Source: Citrus sinensis
Taxonomy: Eukaryota > Streptophyta > Magnoliopsida > Sapindales > Rutaceae
NCBI RefSeq assembly: GCF_022201045.2
Contig: NC_068557.1
Span: 868,001-932,000 of the forward strand
Length of the DNA stretch: 64,000 nt
Direction: 5' to 3'
Shown: one piece after another, positions 21,276-32,085 of the stretch
How the letters are laid out: every line of letters starts with the position of its first letter
Position numbering within the stretch: the stretch's first letter is position 1
The notes under the pieces: generated by a model
What the model saw: only the letters and a program-made list of their open reading frames with translations
Told to the model about the DNA's origin: nothing
The model's database searches: none
Made by a program: the position numbers and the translations under genes

Positions 21276-22321
21276 ATGGATGCCAGGAAGCGTGAGCGTG
21301 AGCGTTGTGATGTATCGATTGATATGGAGAGGTTGGCAGATTCTTTGAGTGGGGAATTGGAGTCATTGCAATCAAAGCTTATTTAACTAATTTGTACTGT
21401 TTGGTTGCCGAGAAAAGTAAAGAGAAAGCTGAGAATTGAGAGAGAAAATTCTGATAAAAACAAAGCAATAATTCTAATTAATCGTGAACCTGATTACAAG
21501 GCTATTCATAGTAAAAGCCATGGAAGAGCATAAGAAAAGATACCTTAAGTGCTTTCTTCAACGAGCATAAGAAAAGATAGCAATAAGTTTCCTTGGATTC
21601 ATAAAGGCAAGGGAAGCAGAATTGCGCAACTGTTATGCTGAAACAATTCATCTTGAGACTGATGAGTTCATAAAAATGGTTTTAGTCAGTGGGAGATCCA
21701 GACACTTAAATTAGGGGCTTAGTTAAAATTATTTTATTTAATTTGAGATTTTTTTTAACGTTCATTTGAATAATATTTTAAGTCTCATAAACTCAAATTT
21801 CATTATTTTCTTTTAAATTCTAAATAATAATTCTAATAAATTGTTTATTTTAAATGCATGAAAGTATCATTTTTCTAAGTATTTTTCACAAAATATTTAA
21901 AAAAAAAACAAAACAATATGGTTATTGGGATTTAAATCAAGACTTTAAAACCATCAAATAACACTCTTACCATTGAACTACAAGTCTTTTGTTATATACA
22001 AAATGTGTCCAAATTTTTTTATTTAACTCTTTGAGAAGGGACTTTGGGTACATTTAAAAAAAAAAAAATTAATGGCTCAGAAGTAGTTGTGCCTTAATTG
22101 GGCAACCCTTATGGACCTTAATTGGGTCCTCCCATGGTTTTAGTGGATGTTGTGTTTATCATCGAGTTCTTTATGAAATTCTACCAACCTAATTTCAGAA
22201 CTAATGAGGATCCCATATTAAGAAAATCATTTTTGCATGATGATGTCAAGCTTGAGATTTTGCTGCTAGAAAATCAGCTTCCATTGTTCATTCTCAATGA
22301 CTTGTTTAATCTAGCCAAAAC
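21276..22321 (+). pseudogene. DUF247 copy B, broken by insertions
   Basis: It starts like copy A (ATG at 21276 after an intact-looking CACCGCAG acceptor) and follows it to about 21370. There an unrelated ~140-bp segment replaces the SIYRVPE..SIGPFHHG region, followed by a stop. DUF247 sequence resumes at about 21513 (AGCCATGGAAGAGCATAAG), with a local repeat of GAGCATAAGAAAAGATA and an in-frame stop. At 21686 a 448-bp insertion with a 10-bp target duplication splits the gene again. A last segment (22144-22321) encodes LENQLPLFILNDLFNLAK and then joins unrelated DNA. It is plainly non-functional. Confidence 0.88.
21686..22133. mobile_element. 448-bp insertion with 10-bp target duplication
   Basis: Perfect direct repeats ATGGTTTTAG flank it at 21676-21685 and 22134-22143, and copy A has this sequence once, so the insertion is certain. 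The left end is TCAGTGGGAGATCC and the complement of the right end is GGGAGGACCCAATT, giving only weak inverted similarity (GGGAG). A minus-strand tRNA-like stretch lies inside at about 21930-21990, with A-box-like TAGTTCAATGGTAAGAG and a B-box-like TTGATTTAAATCCC. A 10-bp duplication would suit a Mutator-like element, while the tRNA-like stretch suggests SINE ancestry. The class is left open. Confidence 0.75.
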
Positions 22322-22430
22322 TATCTGCAGACAGCCCAACATTGATCTTCACCAGGAAACCACTTTCTGCATAAAAAAGATCCCATTAGGTTTCGGGCTG
22401 AACAATATTGGACAAAAACAGCTCTTATAA

Positions 22431-22617
22431 GGCAAGTTATTGGAAAATGATCTTGTAAAGTTAAGTGTAATTGAAAGTGAAGTAAGTATGAAGTGTGATA
22501 TAATGTCTGTATTGTGATCAAGTGGCGTTTTGAGGAATAGAGAAGAGACTGGAGTTGATGAAGATGATGGGCATTTTTTGACAGCTGGATTCGGTTTTGA
22601 ATTTGGCGGGAAATCAT
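22431..22617 (-). pseudogene. PPR 5' fragment, third copy
   Basis: Matches the first part of the PPR gene at 12876-14505. It starts at the minus-strand ATG 22617 (MISRQI) and has lost the reading frame within about 40 codons. It is fused directly downstream of DUF247 copy B, so it marks a duplication or deletion junction. Confidence 0.8.
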
Positions 22618-22689
22618 GACCCCAGCCTTTAATTTTAAAGGAAAAAAAATGCTGCTTCTAGACAACTAACTTGCGAAAGAACATGATAT

Positions 22690-23870
22690 TTCGTTTGGTA
22701 CAGCAGTGAGTCTCATTGTAGAACGGTAAATTTTTTCAAATATTAAAGTTGCTGTGTCATGCATAAATAAATGTTGAGAAATTTGAAGTATTAAATAACT
22801 TTTGCATGCATGGATGGATGAAAAGGGGCGGAGCTAGAATAAAATTTTTTTTGGTGGGGGGGGGGGGGGGTTTCCAAATATTATACGGGTAAATGTTTTA
22901 AGGTTAAAGTTAAAAAGAGTATCATAATAATTAATGGGTAAAATGTTAAACTTTTAAAGTTAGCGGGGGCCAAATCAGCAAAATAAATATTAAAACCTGA
23001 AATTGTAAATTTACATAACTATATTTAATAATTGCTTTTGGACCTACAACAGGGCGTGGCCTCTGTTTTACATGGGGCAGCTTCCCCTGGGTGGAAGTAT
23101 CTACAATAAGACTTGATACATGTTTATGCTTTTACCTATTTTCTTAGAGAAACCCAAACCAACCTGCTTTAAGTTTTAGTTAACTTAAGATGATGTTCAA
23201 TAATTCATTTTAGGCTACACTAAATTGTTTATCATAACGAGACTTGATTTTAACGCTATTATTGGATCCTTATGATTCTGCTTAAACTCTTGAACCAAAT
23301 TATTTCACTAACAAGCTTTCTCAAGTTTATTCTCCTTCATACAAATTTTATTTTATTTTAATTTATTGACTTACTTTAAAATTCTCTTATCTCTCAGCTT
23401 ACCTACGGGTTCTGGTTTTAATGCTTGAGGAAACTTATAATACTTATTGATTCTTACCAATCAACTTAAACTTTTATGTAAAGAGATTTCTCTAAGACTA
23501 TAACAACCAATACAATCTTTGTCCTTGATTTTTTGTTTTGTAATTTTTGATGATTTCAATTATGAAGCTTAAAGCATGCATCCTATTAGATGGGAACCTG
23601 TAAAGAAAGAAAACAGTTACTGACTTTATTGAAAGAGAGATTCCATAAAAGACAAGAGAATTGCGATGTTCTGAAGAAAGGAATAAATGTGCAACATCAA
23701 TTTATTATATATATATATATATGAAGTATATGGACCGATTTATTCGGACGACAAGGTCGATCATATGTAATACTGATTTCATCATCCATAATTAATTCAA
23801 GAAACAAAGATAGAAATGTGAGTATTGGCTTGTCTTAATTTTTGAATTGTTAATAAGTTTATGATAGATA
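22690..23870. repeat. DUF247 upstream module, copy 1
   Basis: Shared with 26930-28215, 46640-47715 and 54150-55530. Landmarks are GGGGCGGAGCTAGAATAAAA, a G-run (22856-22870), CAGCTTCCCCTGG, TTTTGTAATTTTTGATGATTT and TTAGATGGGAACC. A candidate 5' UTR exon end with donor GAAAT/GTGAGT lies at about 23815. No coding sequence is present. Confidence 0.75.
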
Positions 23871-23873
23871 TGT

Positions 23874-23940
23874 ATTGAGTTGTGTCCTAAACTGGCTAAA
23901 AAATTGGGAGATACTTGGGTTTATAAGGAGGCATGTCAAA
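23874..23940 (+). mobile_element. decayed TRIM LTR fragment
   Basis: TTGAGTTGTGTCC, GGCTAAAAAATTGGGAGAT and ACTTGGGTTTATAAGG align in order to the first ~65 bp of the TRIM LTR at 24198. It has many mismatches and no partner LTR, so it is an older relative of the intact element 0.3 kb downstream. Confidence 0.7.
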
Positions 23941-24115
23941 TTTTTTTGTATAAATTGATATGGCATGATTTAATTGGTTGAATTAAATATCTCTTATTCC
24001 ATCTTTTTTTTTTAATTATATTGTATTTTTATTCAAGTATTTTTATTCAACCAATGAGTTGATGCCAAATCAGTTTGTGCAGAGTAAATTTGTACAAGAG
24101 TTTGTGTCTCTATCA
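23940..24115. repeat. MITE-like inverted repeat
   Basis: TTTGTATAAATTGATATGGC near the left and its approximate complement around GCCAAATCAGTTTGTGC and TTTGTACAA on the right flank a short AT-rich centre. GGTTGAAT and ATTCAACC also pair. The layout resembles the inverted repeat at 3169-3316. Confidence 0.5.
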
Positions 24116-24167
24116 TCACTCTTTTTCATTTATTTTGTTGCTACTGCAGCCAGCAATTAATGAGAAG

Positions 24168-25686
24168 ATGGACGCAAGAAAGCATGAGCATGAGGGTTGT
24201 TGAGTTGTGTCCCACATTGGCTAGTAAAGGGGAGATGCTTGGGTTTATAAGGTGGTAGGTCACTCCACCTAAAAGGCTAGTCTTTTGGGTTGGATACCTA
24301 GAAATCTTATGCTAAGTCCCCCCAACAATTGGTATCAGAGCTAGACCCTAGTAGCCGGAATGTGGTGGTGGAACAACTCAGGTGTGTCGGATGAAAGGAC
24401 CGGAGTCCGGCGGTGGTTTCGTCCGAGGGGGGGATTGTTAAGTTGTGTCCCACATTGGCTAGTAAAGGGGAGATGCTTGGGTTTATAAGGTGGTAGGTCA
24501 CTCCACCTAAAAGGCTAGTCTTTTGGGTTGGATACCTAGAAATCTTATGCTAAGTCCCCCCAACAAGGGTTATGATGTATCGATTGATATTGAGAAGTTG
24601 GCGGATTCTTTGAGTGGGGAGATGGGGTCATTGCATCCTTTAGCCAGAGAGTGTTCCATCTACAGAGTACCGGAGACCACGCGGTGTTTCCATCCAAGTC
24701 ATTTTACTCCGCGAATTGTTTCAATAGGCCCTTTTCATCATGGTGAAACAATTCATCTTGAGAGTGATGAGTTCATAAAAATGGTTTTTGTGGATGGTGT
24801 GTTTCTCATTGAGCTCTTTCTGAAGTATTATCAACCTAACCTCAGAACGAATGAGGATCCCATATTAGGAAAATCATATTGTATGATGATGTGAGGCATG
24901 AGATTTTGCCGCTAGAAAATCAGCTTCCATTGTTCATTCCCAACGACTTGTTTAATCTAGCCAAAACAGAAACGTTTGAAACAAACTTGTATGAGGAAAT
25001 TTCCTTCATGACAATGACCTGTTTTTGGTTCAGGGATGATATTGTTGGATATCTTCCAATACAGGAGAATTTGCTAGAAATCAACTTTTCGAAAGCTAAA
25101 CATTTTGTTGATCTGCTTATACTCTGTCTTCAGCCATCCCAGTTGCGTGCACATATTGAGTTGAAAGATCCAAACATTCCCAGTGTAAAGGAACTTCACC
25201 AAGCTGGAGTCAAGTTTAAACCAGGGTCAAGCAAAAATCTACTCGACATCAAATTTAATGAGGGAATTCTAGAAATTCCATTTTTAACGGTGTATGGTAC
25301 CACAGAGCGTTTGTACAGAAATGTTCTGGCTTTCGAGATGATGCATGGCTACACTGGCTATTTTAATGATGAATTATCTTGTCAACACTCCAAAAGATGC
25401 GGAATTACTCCTTCAGAACGAAATTATAGGGCTAGGGGATACTGAAGCAGTTCCAACTTTATTTCATAACCTTGATAAAGAATGTATGATAAATTATTCT
25501 TATTTCCAATATTCTGGTGTTGTTGCTGATCTACAGGCCTACTGCAAATTACCATGGCACAAGTGGAAGGCAACCTTGAAGCAAAATTATTTCCACACTC
25601 CATGGGCGTCTATCTCTGTAATCGCTGCTGTTATTCTTCTTCTACTCACATTCATACAAACAGTTTGTTCTCTCATCGCATTGTAG
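24168..25686 (+). pseudogene. DUF247 copy C, disrupted by a TRIM element
   Basis: The ATG is at 24168, ten codons upstream of a 368-bp TRIM insertion (24198-24565). After the insertion the frame resumes (DVSIDIEKLADSLSG). It then shows three more lesions relative to copy A. About 126 bp are deleted in frame after SIGPFHHG, a single base is missing near 24868, and 14 bp are missing near 25366. The last two each shift the frame, although together they restore it. The 3' end, including the membrane span, is nearly the same as in copy A. It is a type-1 copy and not functional. Confidence 0.9.
24198..24565 (+). mobile_element. TRIM (miniature LTR retrotransposon), complete
   Basis: Two 130-bp LTRs, 24198-24327 and 24436-24565, both TGTT..AACA, differ by one base as read (TGTTGAG versus TGTTAAG). 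The 5' LTR is followed by ATTGGTATCAGAGC (24328-24341), an initiator-tRNA-Met primer site. A purine-rich run, GAGGGGGGGA (24425-24434), precedes the 3' LTR and serves as polypurine tract. The internal region is only 108 bp and has no coding capacity. A perfect 5-bp target duplication AGGGT flanks it (24193-24197, 24566-24570). The strong LTR identity means a recent insertion relative to its host pseudogene. Orientation is plus. Confidence 0.95.
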
Positions 25687-26095
25687 ATAAACTTTTACAG
25701 TTTATTATGTATTATTTTCTTAGAAGGATTTCACTTGTTTTACCAGTGAGTGTTTCTGTTTAGCTCAACCACAGTATGTAAATAAAAGAAATAAGAGCAG
25801 CTGATTTCTGTGCTTACTTTTGCTGTTTGCACAATAAGTCAAGCACATAATGATAAAAATTTGATGATTCAATTAATATTAGAAAAAGCCTCAAGTCCTC
25901 CACTCGTCCAATCGTCCACTTGTTAACAAAAAATGTCTAGAATTATATATATCCAGGAAGGGAGGGTAGTTAGGATATGTGGTTAACAAATAGTTTTATG
26001 GTGGTACATGGAAAATGTGGCTAAGAAATATGGAAGCACTATACATGCCGCATAAAACGACAGCAGAGGAAAGGATGCTGCAAAGCTGCTGCGGC
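25687..26095. repeat. DUF247 downstream module, copy 2
   Basis: Nearly the same sequence as 18332-18755, confirming that copies A and C share recent ancestry through their flanks. The ORF overlapping 26015 has no family features and is not called. Confidence 0.8.
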
Positions 26096-26536
26096 CGTTG
26101 GGTGCCTTCTAGTACCTGTGTGGAATACTACTTTTGTGCCCTTACCGATCAAACTAAACTTTCATGTCAAGTGGTTTCTGTAACGACTGGTATAATCGAA
26201 TTGTTTGGTTAAAGGCAAGAGAATTAATATTATTGTTCTGAAGAAAGGAATTATGATCAGTATCAATCGATTTGAGTTTCTACATACATGGCTCCATTTA
26301 TTTTAAGGACTAGTTGATCATATTATTGTGTTTCTTCATCTGCAATTAATACAGGGGCTACAGAAAAAGCAATGTGAGAAGATATTCACTCACTTTTAAT
26401 CTTAAATTACGATGGGTTAAGTTTCTGATTTATGTACACTGCGATCGTTATGTCCTTTAATCAATTTGGATCTATACTATTAACGTTGTTTATTTCATCA
26501 TTCTTCTGGATTTGCGTATAGTGAACTACTTGCAAC
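26096..26536. other. spacer
   Basis: Starts with GCTGCTGCGGCCGTTGGG, then AT-rich sequence. No gene or clear element was recognised; it contains a donor-like AATGTGAGAAG near 26370, similar to the DUF247 5' UTR exon ends. Confidence 0.35.
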
Positions 26537-26552
26537 TAGTTTTAGCAGCTTT

Positions 26553-26769
26553 TTTTTTTTGTTTTAACCACGAGATATCCTGGGAAGGGCCTCAATTGTG
26601 GGAGGCACCTTTAAGCCCATACCACAACCCAGACTAGAAGTCTCCGCTCGAACCGGGAGGCACAAGTTCTCCCAACAAAGGCGACTTCTCTGCGACTCGA
26701 ACTGAGGAGCAAACCCAGTCAAGCCACTTAAAGGGACTTCATTGCCAGTGGAGCCAACACTTTGTTGGT
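26553..26769 (-). mobile_element. tRNA-derived SINE, copy 3 (young)
   Basis: Same family as 605-824. The flanking 16-bp duplication TAGTTTTAGCAGCTTT is perfect (26537-26552 and 26770-26785). On the minus strand the 5' part holds AGTTCGAGTCGC (B-box-like) and the 3' end is a poly-A tail (T-run on the plus strand). The sequence between is GC-richer than its surroundings and little decayed. No coding capacity. Confidence 0.9.
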
Positions 26770-26929
26770 TAGTTTTAGCAGCTTTAGTAAAGACTGTTCG
26801 ATGGCCCTTGGTTTATTTTTTTCCGGTGTTGTGTTGTTAATCGGCAGGCCTATTGCAAATTCATCGTAAATCCATAGATGAATAATTCTAAACTCTTCAA
26901 ATAAGTAGTTACATTGTAAATTCATAGTT

Positions 26930-28215
26930 CCAAATGATCGATGTATACAAGTTATGTAAAATCATACGGCTGTGTCATGCATATGTTTGAAGTATTGAAT
27001 AAGTTTTGCATACAAGGATGGATGAAGGGCGGTGGAGCTAGAATAAAATATTTAGGGGGGTCAAATATTATAGAGGTAAATCTTTTGGGTTAAAATTGAA
27101 AAAGAGTATTTAATTAATGGGTAAAATATTAAACTTTTAAAGTTGTAGGGGCTAAACAGAAAAATAAATATTTTAAAATCTGAAATTGAAAATTTATATA
27201 ATTATATTGAATAATTGTTTTTGGACCTACAATAACAGGGCAGGGCCTCTGTTTTCCATGAAGCAGCTTCCCCATGGATGAAAGTATCGACATCAATACT
27301 TAACACATGTTTATGCTTTTACCTTTTTTCATGAAGAAGCCGAAACAAACCTGCGTTAAGTTTTAAATTAATTAACTTAGATGAGGTTCAAGAATATTAT
27401 ACAGTTTTTTCTTCAGGAATTTATCGTAGTAATTCATTTTAAGCTACACTAATTTTTTTGTCGTAATAGATTCGTCATAAGAATTAACTTTTAACATTAT
27501 TATTGGACCCTTATCATTGTGCTTGAGCTTTTGAACTAAGTTGTTTCTCTAACAAGACATCTAAGTTGAATTTATTGGCTTAATTTTAAATTCTGTTGTC
27601 TCGCGGCTCATCTACAGGCTCTGGTTTTGTCTGGTACTTGAAGGGACCTATTAATTAATAGTTATTGACTCTTAAGTTAAACTATTGTGTCAAGCTATTA
27701 ATTTCTCTAAATCTCTAACAACCAATATAATCTTTGTTCTTGATTATTCATTTTGTAATTTTTGATAATTTCCGTTATGAAGCTTAAAGCATGCAGCTTA
27801 TTAGATGGGAACCGATAAAGAAAGATAACACTTAAATGACTTTATTGAAAGAGATTCCATAAAAGATGAGAATTGTTATGTTCTGAAGAAAGGAATTAGT
27901 GAGTGAACAATATCAATTTATTCGTATTATTCCTACATATATATGGAGTATGCGGACCAATTTATTACGAGGACCAGGTCGATCTTATATGTAACTGTGT
28001 TTCATATCCACAATTAATACTGGCTACAAAGAAAAGCAATGTGAGTATTTATTTTTTTGTTAATTTTTGATGTGTTAAGTATCTGATTTATAAGCACTTG
28101 ATCATTATATCTCTTAATTAACCTGGATACATACATCATTCTTCTTTTAGCTAGCTGGCCAAGGATGTTCCGGCCCTTTCTTTTTATTGTACTCTTTTTT
28201 TCTTTAAAAGGCCGG
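26930..28215. repeat. DUF247 upstream module, copy 2
   Basis: Collinear with the modules at 22690, 46640 and 54150. It ends at a candidate 5' UTR exon with donor GCAAT/GTGAGT (about 28038) and leads into the DUF247 fragment D. Confidence 0.75.
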
Positions 28216-28218
28216 CGA

Positions 28219-28287
28219 TGGATGACTGGGAGGACGAGCATGTACCGTTCGAAATGGAGAAGTTGGCCGATTCTTCATCCACAATGT
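28219..28287 (+). pseudogene. DUF247 5' fragment D
   Basis: Encodes MDDWEDEHVPFEMEKLADSS and then joins CAATGTGAGTATTCAC, which is upstream-module sequence. Only the first ~22 codons of a type-2 DUF247 remain. The same kind of junction is seen in fragment H at 47718. Confidence 0.8.
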
Positions 28288-29904
28288 GAGTATTCACTTT
28301 TGTCTTAATTTTTGATGGCTTATTAATCTAGATATATCCTTGGTACTGAAGTTGGCCGATTCTTCATACACACTCGATCGTCACATCTTTTGATTAATCT
28401 AGATATATCCTTGGTACTGAAGGAGCATTACTCATTATTCTCTAGTTGCCATGAGTGTACAAATATTATCACGATTGATTGAAAAATATATTTGGCAATG
28501 AGTGAATGGAAAATGAGCAATCCTCCTGGAGCACAGCAAGACTTATCCATACTAACGTTGTTTATTTTATTATTCTTCCATTAGTAACTGATTGAACAGG
28601 AAATGGAAAAGGAATCTACACAAGCAATTGCAAATTAAGTGGAAATTAATTTTTTCATTCTTTGTGTGATTAAAATAGCATGTGCACCACAAATGAATTA
28701 AAAATAAATAAACTAACACAATCCAAAGTAATAAATCGATCACAATAGACATAGATTTTTTATATGGAAATCTCAAATTCGAAAAGACCATAGGACCCTA
28801 GTCTGATATAATCTTCTACTATATTAATAATGGGATTACATCATAATTTCTTCTCTAGATAACACTAGAGGCTAATATTTATCTCTAGATAACAATATCA
28901 ATAATCTCAAAAATCTTGACTTACAGTAACACTTTAATAACTATCTCTTTGACAAATGAGTATCTCAAATAATAACTAACGAGAAGATAAAACAAAAATC
29001 AGGACTAATAGGAATGTAGAAAGCGATGCCAAAAATGTACCTCTAAATTTGAGAGTGTGGACTGGAGTGCAATGAATTCAAAACGGCTATGTTTTGAGTA
29101 AGTGATTTTATTCATGAAATCATGTGCAGCTCGCATGTCGTATACTTCACTTAACTTAAGAGAGAAACGGCGTTGTTTTCAGTCGTTTTGGGCAAAGCTT
29201 AAGTGAAGCACGTGAGACAGCATGTGAGGAAGGAACCATATTCGTTATTAAGCCGTTACACACGCGTCAAAAAGTTGTGCAGTCTGGGTTTCGATATCAG
29301 GGGATATAAAGGCTGGTTGTTGAGGGAAAAATGCATGGTTTTTGATAGAGCTTTCCAGAGGGGTTTAGAAAGTGAGAGAGTCTTCTTGTTCCTTGTAATC
29401 TCCTCTGTATAAGCTCTGTAACTGATACAACTCTGCAGCTCAGAGTTTTTAAATCTTCGAATTACACTTTTCGAGTAAGTGCTAACTCCAGCAAAAAGAA
29501 ACAAAGCAGAATGGAAATTCGATGAGAAACAGAGATAGCAGGAGAGACTGAGAGCGAAGAAGAAATATTTGCCAATTCCTCGTTTCTTTACTGACATGTT
29601 TCTTTCTACATATATCTTTTACCCCCTCAACATTACACGCGTAACTAACCACCAATGTAATGATTTGCACAAATAGACAAAACAAAATAACAAAATCACA
29701 GCTGCAATGTTTCTCCCTCTTTTTGTTCCTTCTCGAATGTTCTTTAGGTAATGTAATCTTGAGGTATGTTGGTGCCCTGCGCATACCAGTTGGACCTTTT
29801 ATGGGCTCCTCGACAAGCTGGGCTTCTTCCTCTGTTTCAAGTGCTGACTTGTCATTACTCTCGGGCCAAGTTGTATCGGTAACAGTCATCTTTATTAATT
29901 GTCT
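28288..29904. other. spacer, possible retroelement remnant
   Basis: No gene is recognised. The stretch 29150-29640 has LTR-like composition, including a TATA-like GGATATAAAGG near 29303 and a TGTAATCTC-rich region near 29395, but no boundaries could be set. The overlapping ORFs on both strands at 29256-29938 show no family features and are not called. Confidence 0.35.
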
Positions 29905-30221
29905 GCGTGTCACCTCAATTTTAGAATGCGTCACCTAGCTAACGTCAATAATGGAGAAAGGCAGTAGAAAAAGAAAAGCAATATTGTAAAAGTTTGATGC
30001 AGTCAATTAAAGGAGATAGCAAAAGAAAGATAAATAAGCAAATATTTTAATAAAATAGCTAAACCAGATAATTGAATAAATCAGTATGCGTATTAATTCT
30101 AGAATAGCAAGACATATACCTTTTTTTTTTTTTTTATCATGAATTAGTTGCTTTAGCGAGAAATTTTAATCAAAGTCAAAATTTTTATTGTGAAAATGCA
30201 GAGTACTTTCCAACCTGGAAA

Positions 30222-30425
30222 AATTGCAGAGTCCTTTCACCACCAATCTTGCACGATACCGCTCCACTTGGTCATTGTCATCACATTTGATCTTGTAGAC
30301 CCATTTGTTACAAATGGCTTTTCTTTCGCGTGGTAGTGATACAAGTTCCCATGTCTTGTTCTTGTGTAGAGCCTCAATTTCTTCCTACGTTGCTGTCATC
30401 CACAAAGCAACATCTGACCTGTTTA
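30222..30425 (-). pseudogene. Ty1/copia RT N-terminal fragment, array unit 1
   Basis: Minus-strand sequence encodes a degenerate version of the start of the copia reverse transcriptase domain (KTWELVSLPR, NKWVYKIK, RYRARLVV). It is a duplicate of 31019-31240 with more disabling changes, and only about 65 codons are present. Confidence 0.75.
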
Positions 30426-31018
30426 AAGCTTCGTGGAAAGTTCATGGCTGTGGATGAAATATTTTATTTTTTTTTCTCACGCGGCGCGCCTTCTTTTCTT
30501 TTGTTTCTTCTTCTTCTTTTTTTCTGCCCTTTTCGATGGGGCGTTGACAGGAGTTGCTCCACTTTAGAGCTATCTTTATAACTACACGATCAAAATAATA
30601 ATGTATTTTTTTTATTATTTTTCATTTCGATTATATGGCTGCGAAACTCCTGTAAAATAGCCACGGCCTTTTACTAATTTATCAAAATAAAGAGGCAGAC
30701 AAATTTATAAATTGTCTTCGTGTCACCTCAATTTTAGAATGTGTCACCTAGCTAACGTCAATAATGGAGAAAGGCAGAAGAGAAAGAAAAGCAATAATGT
30801 AAAAGTTTGATGCAGTCAATTAAACGAAATAGCAAAAGAAAGATAAATAAGCAAATATTTTAATAAAATAGCTAAACCAGATAATTGAATAAATCAGTAT
30901 GCGTATTAATTCTAGAATAGCAAGATATATACCTTAAAATTTTTTTATCATGAATTAGTTGCTTTAGCGAGAAATTTTAATCAAAGTCAAAATTTTTATT
31001 GTGAAATTGCAGAGTACT

Positions 31019-31240
31019 TTCCAACCTGGAAAAATTGCAGAGTCCTTTCACCACCAATCTTGCACGATACCGCTCCACTTGGTCATTGTCATCATGTTTG
31101 ATCTTATAGACCCATTTGTTACAAATGACTTTTCTTCCACGTGGTAGTGATACAAGTTCCCATGTCTTATTCTTGTGTAGAGCCTCAATTTCTTCCTGCG
31201 TTGCTGTCATCCACAAAGCAACATCTGACCTGTTTAAAGT
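31019..31240 (-). pseudogene. Ty1/copia RT N-terminal fragment, array unit 2
   Basis: Encodes WMTATQEEIEALHKNKTWEL, NKWVYKIKHDDNDQVERYRA and RLVVKGL, the well-known beginning of the copia RT domain (W.EAM..EI.AL..N.TW.LV..P.G). It stops where the array backbone resumes. The catalytic YVDD part is absent, so it is an inert fragment. Confidence 0.85.
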
Positions 31241-31811
31241 TTCGTGGAAAGTTCATGGTTGTGGGTGAAATTTTTTTTTTCTCACACGGCGTGCCTCCTT
31301 TTCTTTTTTTCTTCTGCCCTTTTCGATGGGGCGTTGACAGGAGTTGCTCCACTTTAGAGCTATCTTTATAACTACACGATCAAAATAATAATGTATTTTT
31401 TTATTATTTTTCATTTCGATTATAAGGCTACGAAACTCCTCTAAAATAGCCATGGCCTTTTACTAATTTATCGAAATAAAGAGACAGATCTGCGTGTCCC
31501 CTCAATTTTAGAATGCGTCACCTAGCTAACATCAATAATGGAGAAAGGCAGAAGAAAAAGAAAAGCAATAATGTAAAAGTTTGATGCAGTCAATTAAACG
31601 AAATAGCAAAAGAAAGATAAATAAGCAAATATTTTAATAAAATAGCTAAACCAGATAATTGAATAAATCAGCATGCGTATTAATTCTAGATTAGCAAGAG
31701 ATATACCTTAAATTTTTTTTATCTTGAATTAGTTGCTTTAGCGAGAAATTTTAATCAAAGTCAAAATTTTTATTGTGAAATTGCAGAGTACTTTCCAACC
31801 TGGAAAAATTG

Positions 31812-31869
31812 TCTACGGTAAGCCCCAAGTCAAGTCAAGCAAAGTACATAATGATTAAAATTAGATAAT
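31812..31869. other. host flank at pararetrovirus left border
   Basis: Host sequence AAGTCAAGTCAAGC and ACATAATGATTAAAATT leads into the TA run (31870-31885) that forms the left border of the viral insertion. The matching unoccupied version lies at 44198-44270. Confidence 0.7.
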
Positions 31870-31882
31870 TATATATATATAT

Positions 31883-32061
31883 ATAACAACGCTACGTACC
31901 ATATCAAGTCTAAAATTTGATTAACCACGTTCCAAAGCAGATCTATCCATTTATTTTCAAAGAATCTAATAACCAAACTCGGTAAAGCTATTTAAAAAGA
32001 ACCAACTGCGATCCAACTTGTTTTATTAAAGCAATCATAAAGTTTTCCGACGAAAGCACTT
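31883..32061 (+). repeat. pararetrovirus left terminal direct repeat (179 bp)
   Basis: Matches 40285-40463 base for base as read. It is absent from the unoccupied paralogous host site at 44206-44270, so it belongs to the virus and is not a host target duplication. Its right end is 24 bp before the primer-binding site. Confidence 0.9.
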
Positions 32062-32085
32062 CCATCCTTCGATCCTATTTCCTTC

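Larger units (their letters stand above)
29905..31811. repeat. tandem array of three copies of a DUF247-flank segment
   Basis: Units start at about 29905, 30717 and 31491 at the landmark GTGTCACCTCAATTTTAGAA (GTGTCCCC in the third). The first two are about 812 and 774 bp and carry a copia fragment; the third is short (about 320 bp) and lacks it, running on into GTCTACGGTAAGCCCCAAG. The backbone without copia also occurs at 43700-43920 and, more loosely, at 42380 and 46060, downstream of other DUF247 copies. The array therefore arose by local duplication of a DUF247 3' flank after the copia fragment had landed. Confidence 0.85.

Noticed and set aside
24331-24341. Primer-site motif as a sign of a second pararetrovirus
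   Set aside because: It directly follows a 130-bp LTR with a partner LTR 108 bp later, so it is the primer site of a TRIM retrotransposon.
26015-26212. 65-residue ORF in a DUF247 downstream module
   Set aside because: The matching region of copy A (18670-18740) does not keep this frame, so it is not conserved coding.
29256-29938. Overlapping ORFs on both strands, 92-150 residues
   Set aside because: No recognisable domain, mutual overlap on opposite strands, and location in repeat-derived sequence with LTR-like composition.
30330-31371. Plus-strand ORFs MVVIQVPMSCSC.. and MVVIQVPMSYSC..
   Set aside because: They are antisense to the copia RT fragment in the tandem units; the minus strand has the clear family match.
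31883-32061. 179-bp repeat as a host target-site duplication
   Set aside because: The paralogous host site at 44206-44275 is continuous across the TA run and has no such sequence, so the repeat came with the virus.
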